Source: Alphaproteobacteria bacterium
GTDB taxonomy: Bacteria; Pseudomonadota; Alphaproteobacteria; Micavibrionales; Micavibrionaceae
Length of the DNA: 64,000 nt
Assembly (NCBI GenBank): GCA_018399685.1
Contig: JAGYOK010000006.1
Span: forward strand, 1 to 64,000
Direction: 5' to 3'
Below are positions 41,151 through 49,459 of this stretch, in pieces. Under the pieces are notes generated by a model. It was not told the origin of the DNA, ran no database searches, and saw only the letters and a list, made by a program, of their open reading frames with translations. The position numbers were made by a program, and so were the translations under genes. Numbering within the stretch: position 1 is the first letter of the stretch; each line of letters begins with the position of its first letter.

Positions 41151-43190
41151 TTACATACCATCGGTTCCGGTAGCATCAAGCTGGTTTGATTGCTGCCCTG
41201 CAATAAGTTTTTCGACAAATCCCTGACCGACTTCATAGCGAACCTTGATAGCATTTTCACCCAGATCGACACCATTGATTTTATTGATGGTAACAACGCC
41301 GGGGTAGGAAAGATCATTAGGAACGTTTTTCCCGCTACCGGACATGTTTGCAACGATTTCATCATGATTTCTGGCAATAAGCTCGCCTTGAATGTGTTCA
41401 TCAATTTTTGTTTTAATCGCATCCCTGATCTCGGGAGAAACCTTCAGAACTTCACCTTTTTCAGGCAATTTAATGAGGTTACCGTTTACAACAGTCAGCT
41501 TGCCGCCATCCGCAGCCTGTTTTCTGATTTCGCCATCAGGGTAATCAAGAACAATGTTTTTGACAACGTTGCCATGAGAATCTTTGATAAGCAGACCTTT
41601 ATTATCGTTCGATGTTTCGCTTTTGTTGTAATCATCCGCTGTGCCCTGTCTAGGCAGAGAGCTCGGAACAGTTCTTCCGCTACCTTGACCGGAATAATAA
41701 TTGCCCATTCTTGCGTCTGCGGCTTTCACCATTTCTGTGCCGGTCTCGCCAGAGCGGTGCAGAAGGTAGCCAACCATACCAATTATAAGGCCCCATTTAA
41801 CAACGCCGGGCATCTGGCCGCCGAAGAACATACTGTTAACCGTATTAAGTGCGAGCAAGCCACCAAAGCCAATAGCAACCTGTTCGGTCACGTTGAGAAT
41901 GTTGCGCTCTTTTTGGGTTTTGGCATTCATTTTCATGTCGTGCCACCCGTCAGTGAATTTACTGACACCGTTAAAGACAGTGTTTATGCCGGTTGATATA
42001 GCGCTTTTCCCACCGTATGGATCACCGCCAAACGTTTGATTTAAAATGCCGTATTCACCGCCAAGCATCTCATCGGCATGGTAATGACTAAAAGCGGGAT
42101 TACTTTGCAACGTAGAAATTCGCTTGTCTGTATCAATGGCAGCTTCTTTTAAAATACCGCCAGCCTCTTTAGAGCCTTCTTTGATAACGTCAAGATTTGT
42201 TTGGATATCTTTAAGAAGTGCTTTCGCCGTATCGGCATCAGAGGCTGTTTTAAGGGCATCAACCTCTTTTTGCAGAGTTTCGATATTATCAAGATTTGGC
42301 TTCACGTCGCCGTGAATATCTTTAATCACGCTTTGAAAGCTTCTTAAAGCCTCAAAGCCCGGAAGAACGTTCATCTCTCGAATGCTGCTAACAACATTTG
42401 CCAGATCATTTTGGCCTTTTTCTATAAAGCCATCGACAGCGTCAATAGCCAGCTTGTCATTGATTTTCAAAAGCGTGATAAGCTCACCAACACCGGTGCT
42501 CTCTCCCGGCATTGTAGTCGCATAATTATTGATTTTCTGAAGCTCTCTTTTTGCTTCTTCAAGCATCCTTTGTGCCTCGTCCTTTTCAGAGGCCAATGGA
42601 TCAACCGGCTTTGGCGGAGGAGGAGGCGCTGCTGGTTGTGTAGTGTCACCCTGTTGTGTAGTGTCACCCTGCGCTACTGGCTGCTGTGTAGTGGTGTTTG
42701 GTGGCGCAGGTTGTCCGGGAATAGTGCCAGTTGCCACTTGCGGATTTTCGGTAGACGCTGGTTGAAGCATTCTGTGTGAAGCTACTGCCAAAGAAGTGAA
42801 CATAGGGAAAAGCAGTTTGTTTTTACTCATACCGAGATCTTCGGCCAGCGCCAGTGTTACTGCTGTAGCTTTATCCTGAGTTAATACTTCTCCTTTATCA
42901 GCCATCTTGCCGATAGCTTCACTGAAACCTTTCAGCTCGGCAATCTTCTTACGTTCAAAGATATCAAAAGAATCATTTTTAATAGTTCTTTTCTCTTTTT
43001 TATCGAGGTCTTCATCAAGATCTTTTTTTACGGTCTTCTCCCATTTGGGGAGAGCCTCAACGAGATTGCCCTCGTGCTTTTTTATGTAGTTTTCCAAGTG
43101 GTCAAGCACAGGTTCGGACATGCCCTCCCGGTTCATACCCTGGAGGAGAGCATCAATAACCTTATGAAATTCTCTAGGATCTTTTGCCAT
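41151..43190 (-). CDS. Large island protein 4: Pro-rich linker, coiled coil, membrane segments
   Basis: A 679-residue protein of unknown family. Layout: N-terminal helical domain (residues 1-150) containing HLENYIKKHEGNLVEALPKW, shared with the 1088-residue protein. A Pro/Thr/Gln linker near 157-200 has a tandem VAQGDTTQQGDTTQP repeat. A coiled-coil region follows (about 210-390), then two adjacent hydrophobic segments (435-478: FGGLLALNTVNSMFFGG, VKWGLIIGMVGYLLHR) and a soluble C-terminus (about 500-679). No signal peptide. Its promoter is nearly identical to that of the 1088-residue gene. Confidence 0.65.
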   Translation of the reverse strand: MAKDPREFHKVIDALLQGMNREGMSEPVLDHLENYIKKHEGNLVEALPKWEKTVKKDLDEDLDKKEKRTIKNDSFDIFERKKIAELKGFSEAIGKMADKGEVLTQDKATAVTLALAEDLGMSKNKLLFPMFTSLAVASHRMLQPASTENPQVATGTIPGQPAPPNTTTQQPVAQGDTTQQGDTTQPAAPPPPPKPVDPLASEKDEAQRMLEEAKRELQKINNYATTMPGESTGVGELITLLKINDKLAIDAVDGFIEKGQNDLANVVSSIREMNVLPGFEALRSFQSVIKDIHGDVKPNLDNIETLQKEVDALKTASDADTAKALLKDIQTNLDVIKEGSKEAGGILKEAAIDTDKRISTLQSNPAFSHYHADEMLGGEYGILNQTFGGDPYGGKSAISTGINTVFNGVSKFTDGWHDMKMNAKTQKERNILNVTEQVAIGFGGLLALNTVNSMFFGGQMPGVVKWGLIIGMVGYLLHRSGETGTEMVKAADARMGNYYSGQGSGRTVPSSLPRQGTADDYNKSETSNDNKGLLIKDSHGNVVKNIVLDYPDGEIRKQAADGGKLTVVNGNLIKLPEKGEVLKVSPEIRDAIKTKIDEHIQGELIARNHDEIVANMSGSGKNVPNDLSYPGVVTINKINGVDLGENAIKVRYEVGQGFVEKLIAGQQSNQLDATGTDGM

Positions 43191-43246
43191 AAGATATCAA
43201 CCTGTTATCACCTAAATAAACTGTTATTATAATTATACTTAATAAA

Positions 43247-43276
43247 ATAGTACCGGAAATGGAGAGCGTCTGTCAA
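43247..43276 (-). promoter_or_regulatory. Strong promoter of the 679-residue gene
   Basis: On the minus strand: TTGACA (43276-43271), 18 bp, TACTAT (43252-43247). The spacer ends CTCCATTTCCGG, as in the promoter at 46614. The leader that follows also shares TATAATTATAATAA and GGTTGAT with the other copy. Confidence 0.75.
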
Positions 43277-43292
43277 ACTTTTTCATAAATAA

Positions 43293-46200
43293 CTAAATTT
43301 GCAAATTCACAAAATCCGGGGTTTTAGCCAAATCTGTTTGAGCGCTGTTTTTCTGCGCCCCATCATTGCCAGTAGCAGCTATAAGGGTTCCGGTAGCCTT
43401 GTTAGCAAAATGATTGTTCAAGGTGCTTGTGTCAAGGTGCGCACTCTCAAAAGCTTTCTTCATCGCTGTTTTTAAAAGATTGTCTGTATCGTCCGGTTTT
43501 TCTGATGTGCTGCCCTCAAGCTCTTTTTTCCACTTCGGCGTGTCGTCAGGCTCTCCTTCAAGCGTCTTTTTCCACTCCGGTGTGTCGTCCCCGAATGTTT
43601 TTTCCAGTTTATTCGAAGCTGCGGAAAAAGGAGTTGATATTACTTCAAACAAGGTGTCGTAAGATTTCCCTTCCGCACGGGCAGCTTCATCAAATTCTTT
43701 ACCGGGGACAATTTCATTATCAAATTTATCTATAAGGGAAAATGTATAAGGATCGACTAGATCTCTAACCAAGCTGGCATCGAAGTCGTTCCCTATCTGT
43801 CCCAATAAATTTTTCCCGAATGTAAGCGGGTCATCCCGATCACCTTCATCTGCGGCCGCGTAACTAATAGTGGAGCCTACAGCGTGCCCCAATGAATACA
43901 CACCGGTTCCAATTATTCCTGCGCCATATGTAGCAGCTTTACTGAACCATATAGCCGGCGTTGCTGTATCCCGCGCCCACTTGCCAGCTGTAATTACACC
44001 CCATTCTACGGGGTTTGCCTGATCGTCGCTGTCTGTACGCATGTAATTAATACCCGCCAGGCCAGTATTTGCAGTCGCATATGCTGCAAAGGGCATCATA
44101 AGATGCCATGTTTTGACTTCGACAGGGAATTTTATCAGAGCATTGTTCCAATTCGCCGGGTTAAGCAGGGACATACCTGAATTTCTGTAGACAAAACGAA
44201 GGGGTGTATACCTGTCAAATTCGGCTGTATAGGACTTTTTCCCCAGATTACTCATATAACGATCGCCGACATACTTGCCGCCTTTGTCCAACAGCTCTTT
44301 ATTATCAAGATTATCTTTAATCTTTCTACCCATTGCCCAGTCAAGATAATGGCTTCTGGCGCCCCTTATACGTTGCCACATCAAGTCGGTAGCAGGACTG
44401 GACATTCCCCCGAAACTTGTAACGTAATTCCAGGTCTTGCCTAAATAAGGAGTATAACTAAGGGGGTTAACAGCATCTTTCCATGTGATAGAACTAGCCC
44501 CTTTATCAACTTTGTTTATCAGGTTGTAAAGTGCCGGATCAGCACCAAATTTGTCGGCCATATATCGCTGACTACCGGGCCAGGAACCATCATATGTAAA
44601 AACAGCGGCTTCTTTAATATTCTCGACAGCACGAATGTCATAAGGGTTGTCCAGGCTTTTTATAATCTCGTCCATTGCGGATGAAAACTCATCGGGCATT
44701 GTTTTTAAGACATGCTCACCTTCCATCATTTTCATAATTTTTACAATTTGAACTGCGGTGGTTTCGCCAGGACCTCCAAATTTAATAAAGTTTTTAAAAG
44801 CAGCTTTAAAGTTTCTTAAATCACCGGTACCACCCCAAGTGACCCCTCCGGAGCCTTCCGGATTCAATTGTTTTATAAACAGATTGAAGGGGCTCAATAA
44901 TTTTGCTCCCAAATTTCCTTCATCCCCTTTGGGCAGAGGTTTTACACGAGTTTGATTGTTATAGGCGTGGGTAAGTCTTTCCTCAAGATCATGCTTAACA
45001 CGCCAAAGAACATTGTCGCCAAGCATAACGTTGCCTTTTTTATCACGGGCAAATCCGCCCTCCGCAGCATCTGCAAGTTGCTTACCAAATCTGCGTTCGT
45101 AATAAGAGCTCCCAACGCGCTCCCCGATTCCGCTATCAATAATCGCATTCAGGGTTTCTGATCCTTTTGTACGAATACTAAGCGTATTTCCGTCAGCATT
45201 TTTGATGGTTTTATCTATTTGTATCTGAATAGTTTCCATCAAACCTTTGTTAGCTTCCGGATTCAAAGCATATTCAACGCGCTCAATATTGTCATTGGCC
45301 CATTCAAGCAAACGTGCTTTTTGAAGATGATCCATACCGTTTTTAAATGAATATTTTTTTGTCTCATTAACAACCGGTACGATTTTCTCAAAATCTTCAC
45401 GCATTTTGAGTAGCTCGTCATGAAACGATTTAAGAGAATCTCTGTAGCCAGACTGGTTAGCCTTACTGGTGAAAACCTCATGCATTTTCCTGACGACATT
45501 ATCATGCGTAATTACTTCACCTTCGTACTCTCCCTTTCTGGAAAAAGCATGGGTAACTTTCTTCAGCTCGCTTTGGAGATCAACAAACTTATCAAGCGCC
45601 CCAGTTTCTTTTAATGCATTGTCAAAATCCTTGATGCGGGGTCGCATATGTATTCTGCTAATCCCAAAATTGGGAAGATGGAGAGGCACGCCGCGGTCAT
45701 TTTCCCTTATAGCTTTAAGGAAATTAGGTGCTTCCATAATATTGGCGGCATAGCTTCTCCACGCACCAAACGTATTTTGGTACCATTCGCGCTCTGCAAG
45801 AAGTTTTGCCGAATTATCCCCGGAAGAAAAACTGTTAAAGACTTTGGAAATACCAGTTTTAAGAACATCTAGAGTTGATTTATTACCACCATCATCCGCC
45901 ACCTTAGCAGCAGTGCTGGCGGCGTCATCAGCAATATCCGCTCCCGGTGTTGCCCCGGATTTCACAGATGGCTTGGCTTCGATATTGGCCATTTTCTGGC
46001 TTAGTTCTTCACGAGCCAGCTTATCTATTTCTGCCCCGTCCAGACTCTTTCCTGCGGCTTTTAATTCTGCACTAATATTGTTTCTATAACTTTTAAGTAA
46101 TTCTTCTCTGGTTTTAAATCCCTCAAGAGATTCTTCAACCACATCTTTCATGAAGCGGACTTTGCTGATGTCCTCAACCGCCTCATCTTTTACTATCAAT

Positions 46201-46559
46201 CCGGCATCATCGGCCAGCTTGGTAAGCATGTTGTCAAGGTCGCTTTTTGTGAAAACTTCAGAACCATTCAATTTAAGAGCAAGCTCATCGCCAAACTTGT
46301 CGAAGACGGCCAGCCTCTTTCCGCTTAGAAGGAATTTCATAGCGTTACTATCAAAAAAATCTTTAGCAGCCGGAGACAGTTTTACATCATGGGATTCTTT
46401 AAGCTTTTTAATGAAATCGGGAAAAGATTCGTCAAGGTTTCCCTTACTGGTTCTGACAAAATCATCAAGATGCTTGGCTATCGCTGTGTCCAGCACGTCG
46501 TCGCCGGAGGATCCAATCATCCCCTTAAACATTTTTACAAGACTGTTAGGATTTGCCAT
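43293..46559 (-). CDS. Large island protein 3, 1088 residues
   Basis: The biggest gene of the window. The N-terminal domain (residues 1-150) contains HLDDFVRTSKGNLDESFPDF, aligned with the 679-residue protein. A helical middle follows with segments such as FHDELLKMREDFEKIVPVVN. Hydrophobic segments lie near residues 814-840 (HLMMPFAAYATANTGLAGI) and 866-900 (AATYGAGIIGTGVYSLGHAV). The C-terminal 150 residues are charged with GEPDDTPKWKKELEGS-type repeats (TPEWKKTLEGEPDDTPKWKK). No signal peptide and no known domain recognised. It has its own strong promoter at 46614. Confidence 0.65.
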   Translation of the reverse strand: MANPNSLVKMFKGMIGSSGDDVLDTAIAKHLDDFVRTSKGNLDESFPDFIKKLKESHDVKLSPAAKDFFDSNAMKFLLSGKRLAVFDKFGDELALKLNGSEVFTKSDLDNMLTKLADDAGLIVKDEAVEDISKVRFMKDVVEESLEGFKTREELLKSYRNNISAELKAAGKSLDGAEIDKLAREELSQKMANIEAKPSVKSGATPGADIADDAASTAAKVADDGGNKSTLDVLKTGISKVFNSFSSGDNSAKLLAEREWYQNTFGAWRSYAANIMEAPNFLKAIRENDRGVPLHLPNFGISRIHMRPRIKDFDNALKETGALDKFVDLQSELKKVTHAFSRKGEYEGEVITHDNVVRKMHEVFTSKANQSGYRDSLKSFHDELLKMREDFEKIVPVVNETKKYSFKNGMDHLQKARLLEWANDNIERVEYALNPEANKGLMETIQIQIDKTIKNADGNTLSIRTKGSETLNAIIDSGIGERVGSSYYERRFGKQLADAAEGGFARDKKGNVMLGDNVLWRVKHDLEERLTHAYNNQTRVKPLPKGDEGNLGAKLLSPFNLFIKQLNPEGSGGVTWGGTGDLRNFKAAFKNFIKFGGPGETTAVQIVKIMKMMEGEHVLKTMPDEFSSAMDEIIKSLDNPYDIRAVENIKEAAVFTYDGSWPGSQRYMADKFGADPALYNLINKVDKGASSITWKDAVNPLSYTPYLGKTWNYVTSFGGMSSPATDLMWQRIRGARSHYLDWAMGRKIKDNLDNKELLDKGGKYVGDRYMSNLGKKSYTAEFDRYTPLRFVYRNSGMSLLNPANWNNALIKFPVEVKTWHLMMPFAAYATANTGLAGINYMRTDSDDQANPVEWGVITAGKWARDTATPAIWFSKAATYGAGIIGTGVYSLGHAVGSTISYAAADEGDRDDPLTFGKNLLGQIGNDFDASLVRDLVDPYTFSLIDKFDNEIVPGKEFDEAARAEGKSYDTLFEVISTPFSAASNKLEKTFGDDTPEWKKTLEGEPDDTPKWKKELEGSTSEKPDDTDNLLKTAMKKAFESAHLDTSTLNNHFANKATGTLIAATGNDGAQKNSAQTDLAKTPDFVNLQI

Positions 46560-46613
46560 AACACATCAACCCATTTATCACGAATACAATTATTATAATT
46601 ATAAATTAACTAC

Positions 46614-46643
46614 ATAGTACCGGAAATGGCGGCTGTTTGTCAA
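46614..46643 (-). promoter_or_regulatory. Strong promoter of the 1088-residue gene
   Basis: On the minus strand: TTGACA (46643-46638), 18 bp, TACTAT (46619-46614). CCATTTCCGGTACTAT is identical to the promoter at 43247. The near identity extends from -35 through the leader, so one is a duplicate of the other. Confidence 0.75.
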
Positions 46644-46661
46644 ATTTAATTACATATATAA

Positions 46662-48290
46662 CTACTGGGGCAGGAGGTAAAGGGAAGGGTCTTTTCTTAC
46701 TTCTGCATCAGGGGTTTGAGTATTGGTCTGCCCGGATGGATCCGCAGGTATGACAGTATTCAGCCCACGGTTGTTGAATTCGTTTCTTCTTAGGGGGTCT
46801 TCGCCAAGATTTGGCTGGTCTTTTGATGAGCTTTGGGACGCACCTTTTACTTTGCCAAAATCACTATTAATGTTAGGTTTATTGGCCGCTTCTGCTTTTT
46901 CTTTTTCCAGTAAAGCCTTGAGGTTATTGGTTGTATCTCCAACACCAGACATTTCCTTCACAACCTTATTTGCATCATCTTCTTTTTCCTGCGTTTCACC
47001 TTTGCCTGCACTGTAACTGAGGTAAGAAGCAAGACCAAAGCCGGGGATTTCCATCCATGGATTTCTTAAAGGATCTGTAAAATGAACGCCTCTGGCTGCA
47101 CCAACGCGCGCGCCTTCTATAATATTCCCCAGATACGACCCTGTGTTTGTGTATTGAACCTTATTGGCAAGGTGCAAAGCATCTTCGGCTTTATAGGTTT
47201 TCAGTCCCAAACGTTCGGCGACCTTGTTAACTCCCTCATCAAGCTTCTCTTGGATGGCGTCAAGCTTTTTCGTTTTAGCTGTTTCAGAGAGGCCTTTTGC
47301 TTCTATTTTTTGCACTTTTCTAGAGAATTTTTCCCCGACATAAGCATCCAGATCCGCTTGTTTATTGGCCGTGCCGCCTGTACTGGGATCAATTTTTCGA
47401 TGAAGATTATCAATCACAGTATCACCTTTTTTGCCGTGCAATACATCATCCGCTTTTTGCAATTTTTTTTGTGATTTTTCCATAAGATCAGCCGCGGCTC
47501 GGCCGGTTTCCCCTGCGCTTTTTGTGGTCAGCTTTTTAGATTTTTTAATCAACTCAATAGCGTCATCAACATGGGTGACGGTTTTTGTATATTCAAGAGA
47601 TTTTGTACCGCGAGCAAGAAATTCCGCGCCCGGTATTTTATTCATTAAGGGTATTTTGCTGGGTAGCGCGAAATATTTGGCATTTTTCAAGCTGCCAAGA
47701 ACAGCTCCCATTCCTCCAGCGCTTCCAACAAACATAACTGTGTCGCCAACACCTGTGCCGATCCCTTTTAAAACAAACTCGGTATTGGCATGCGGGTTCT
47801 TCGTTACGCCATCTTTCAGATACAGACTTGTTGGCTCAACAAATTCAATTTTCTTAACAGCGGCTTCCGTAAGGGACATAAAGCCGCCCTTATCTTCCCA
47901 AGCTTTCCAGGCAGCTTCTTCACCCCATATACCTGTAGTCGTTGCATTAAATAATGCTGCGCCCGGATCGTATGTAAGAGCTGTGGCAATATCAAGAACT
48001 ATGGTTCCGCAAGAAGCGGCTGATTCAACGACGCCTTCTGCAAGCAGCCCCATGCTGCGCCCGAAGTTTTTCAAAGGATCTTCGGCTATATAGGCGGGAA
48101 CGGTTTTTACGCCGTTTACAACTTTGTCGCCAAACTCACCGAGTTTTTCCCCGGTTGAGCGTGTATCAAGATGTTTTTTGATTTCTTCGATATCAGGGTT
48201 ACCGGTTTGAGCGCCAACATTCGCTCCCCAGCCAGCATTTTCTTTAGCAAGGTCGAAAGTCTGGTTTTTTTGTTGCTCGGTTTCTGACAT
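46662..48290 (-). CDS. Large island protein 2, 542 residues
   Basis: A 542-residue protein. Hydrophobic or small-residue segments lie near residues 82-112 (LLAEGVVESAASCGTIVLDI) and 176-205 (GTGVGDTVMFVGSAGGMGAV), separated by charged helices. The middle (residues 240-390) is Lys/Glu/Ala-rich and probably coiled coil (AAADLMEKSQKKLQKADDVL). The C-terminal 100 residues are Asn/Pro/Gln-rich and probably unstructured. It starts 67 bp downstream of the 260-residue gene. No signal peptide, no recognised family. Confidence 0.6.
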   Translation of the reverse strand: MSETEQQKNQTFDLAKENAGWGANVGAQTGNPDIEEIKKHLDTRSTGEKLGEFGDKVVNGVKTVPAYIAEDPLKNFGRSMGLLAEGVVESAASCGTIVLDIATALTYDPGAALFNATTTGIWGEEAAWKAWEDKGGFMSLTEAAVKKIEFVEPTSLYLKDGVTKNPHANTEFVLKGIGTGVGDTVMFVGSAGGMGAVLGSLKNAKYFALPSKIPLMNKIPGAEFLARGTKSLEYTKTVTHVDDAIELIKKSKKLTTKSAGETGRAAADLMEKSQKKLQKADDVLHGKKGDTVIDNLHRKIDPSTGGTANKQADLDAYVGEKFSRKVQKIEAKGLSETAKTKKLDAIQEKLDEGVNKVAERLGLKTYKAEDALHLANKVQYTNTGSYLGNIIEGARVGAARGVHFTDPLRNPWMEIPGFGLASYLSYSAGKGETQEKEDDANKVVKEMSGVGDTTNNLKALLEKEKAEAANKPNINSDFGKVKGASQSSSKDQPNLGEDPLRRNEFNNRGLNTVIPADPSGQTNTQTPDAEVRKDPSLYLLPQ

Positions 48291-48357
48291 TAACCATTCC
48301 TAAGTTATCATCCCCTCGCCAGCGGTAGCCTTTTATATGCTGCCATTAAGCCCTGAC

Positions 48358-49140
48358 CTAGCCAATATCCAGTGTTGGGTAGTTGTGATTTTCTGTCATG
48401 GCAAGATTTCTTGCCGGTACAGGTCCGGCGTTGTTCGAGCCAAGACTGGAATTTAGTACCTCATCAGGGATGACAACTCCGCTTCCGCGCATATTGGAAA
48501 TACTGTTACCTGCTTTTTCAACACCCAGTTTGTCGAGCGTGAATTCTTTTATCGTATCCCAGTTAATAGCAGTAAAGGCTATAAGAGACATGCCAAGGAA
48601 CGGGCCGGTAAAGTTGGTCCCACTAAATTTTTTGAATATCAATGAAAGAAGACCTGCGCCAGTTGCGGCCGCAGCAGACCCCTTCCAGTTAATACCGTCG
48701 TCATTCTTATCGCCCATAAGCATCTCTGCGACGCGATCCGTGATGCCGTCATTTTTCTTGCCCGGATCACCGCCCATTATGCCACCAGTGATATCGCCAA
48801 CTTTCTGTCTCAGGCTTTTATCTTCCGAACCGTTTTCTCCTAAAATTGGAGATAAACGACCCACATCTTTTCCCTCAACATTCTTTCCAGTAGCAATCGT
48901 ATACGCATCATCAATTCTGTCCCCAGTCCAGGCGAAGGCCGTTCCAATACCGCCGAAGGCGGCCTTGCTGGCGCTTTTGGTTCCGTCCCACGCGCCTTTA
49001 ATATCCAAGTCATCTTTTTGACCGTCACCATCCGCATCTGTATAGGCATTTTCTTTCCACGCGCGGCTTATTTTCCCCCTGAGGGCATAAATCGAGCTGC
49101 CGACTGCGCCAGTAAACATTAAAGGTAAAAACAAACCCAT
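48358..49140 (-). CDS. Large island protein 1, 260 residues with calcium-loop-like motifs
   Basis: A 260-residue protein with an N-terminal hydrophobic segment (LFLPLMFTGAVGSSIYAL) and further hydrophobic segments near residues 155-190 (AAAATGAGLLSLIF, GPFLGMSLIAFTAINW). Residues 35-46 (DADGDGQKDDLD) match the DxDxDG calcium-binding loop of thrombospondin type 3 and EF-hand-like repeats. A second weaker loop (GDKNDDGINW) follows near residue 143. Such loops are usually found outside the cytoplasm. It lies just after a 24-residue ORF with a good ribosome binding site. Function unknown. Confidence 0.6.
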   Translation of the reverse strand: MGLFLPLMFTGAVGSSIYALRGKISRAWKENAYTDADGDGQKDDLDIKGAWDGTKSASKAAFGGIGTAFAWTGDRIDDAYTIATGKNVEGKDVGRLSPILGENGSEDKSLRQKVGDITGGIMGGDPGKKNDGITDRVAEMLMGDKNDDGINWKGSAAAATGAGLLSLIFKKFSGTNFTGPFLGMSLIAFTAINWDTIKEFTLDKLGVEKAGNSISNMRGSGVVIPDEVLNSSLGSNNAGPVPARNLAMTENHNYPTLDIG

Positions 49141-49142
49141 GA

Positions 49143-49217
49143 CTATAGCCCTCCCTTGCTTGAAGTAAGAGAAGGTGGCGTATTTTTAGAGCCATATGTG
49201 CGAGGAATATTAAACAT
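49143..49217 (-). CDS. 24-residue leader ORF of the island
   Basis: On the minus strand MFNIPRTYGSKNTPPSLTSS and a short tail (KGGL) end with TAG two bases before the ATG of the 260-residue gene. AAAGGA lies 7 bp before its ATG. It may be a regulatory leader or a true small protein. Confidence 0.4.
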   Translation of the reverse strand: MFNIPRTYGSKNTPPSLTSSKGGL

Positions 49218-49284
49218 TCCGCTTTCCTTTTATCACCTTTATTATAGCACGCTTTTACGCGCTTTTTTATATCTAGTTATTAGC

Positions 49285-49314
49285 ATTATAAAATATGTAA
49301 AGCAATAAATGCAA
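49285..49314 (-). promoter_or_regulatory. Candidate promoter of the island
   Basis: On the minus strand: TTGCAT (49314-49309), 18 bp, TATAAT (49290-49285). The -10 is perfect; the -35 is partial. It lies about 70 bp before the 24-residue ORF. A second TATAAT occurs further downstream at about 49245. Confidence 0.5.
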
Positions 49315-49459
49315 GTTTTTAATGCTTATTCAAACGGATGAAATAGATTGATACCGCTATCGGATAAGCCGTCAAAGCTATTTATATCACAAAACCCGGC
49401 ATATCCGCGAGTTTTTTGTCATAAGACAGTGCTTTACTATTTTTGGAGCTATGGCGGTT

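Noticed and set aside
47431-48093. Antisense ORF of 220 codons in the 40-49 kb island
   Set aside because: Ser/Pro/Ala-rich shadow of the 542-residue gene; the sense frame has a start signal and upstream context.
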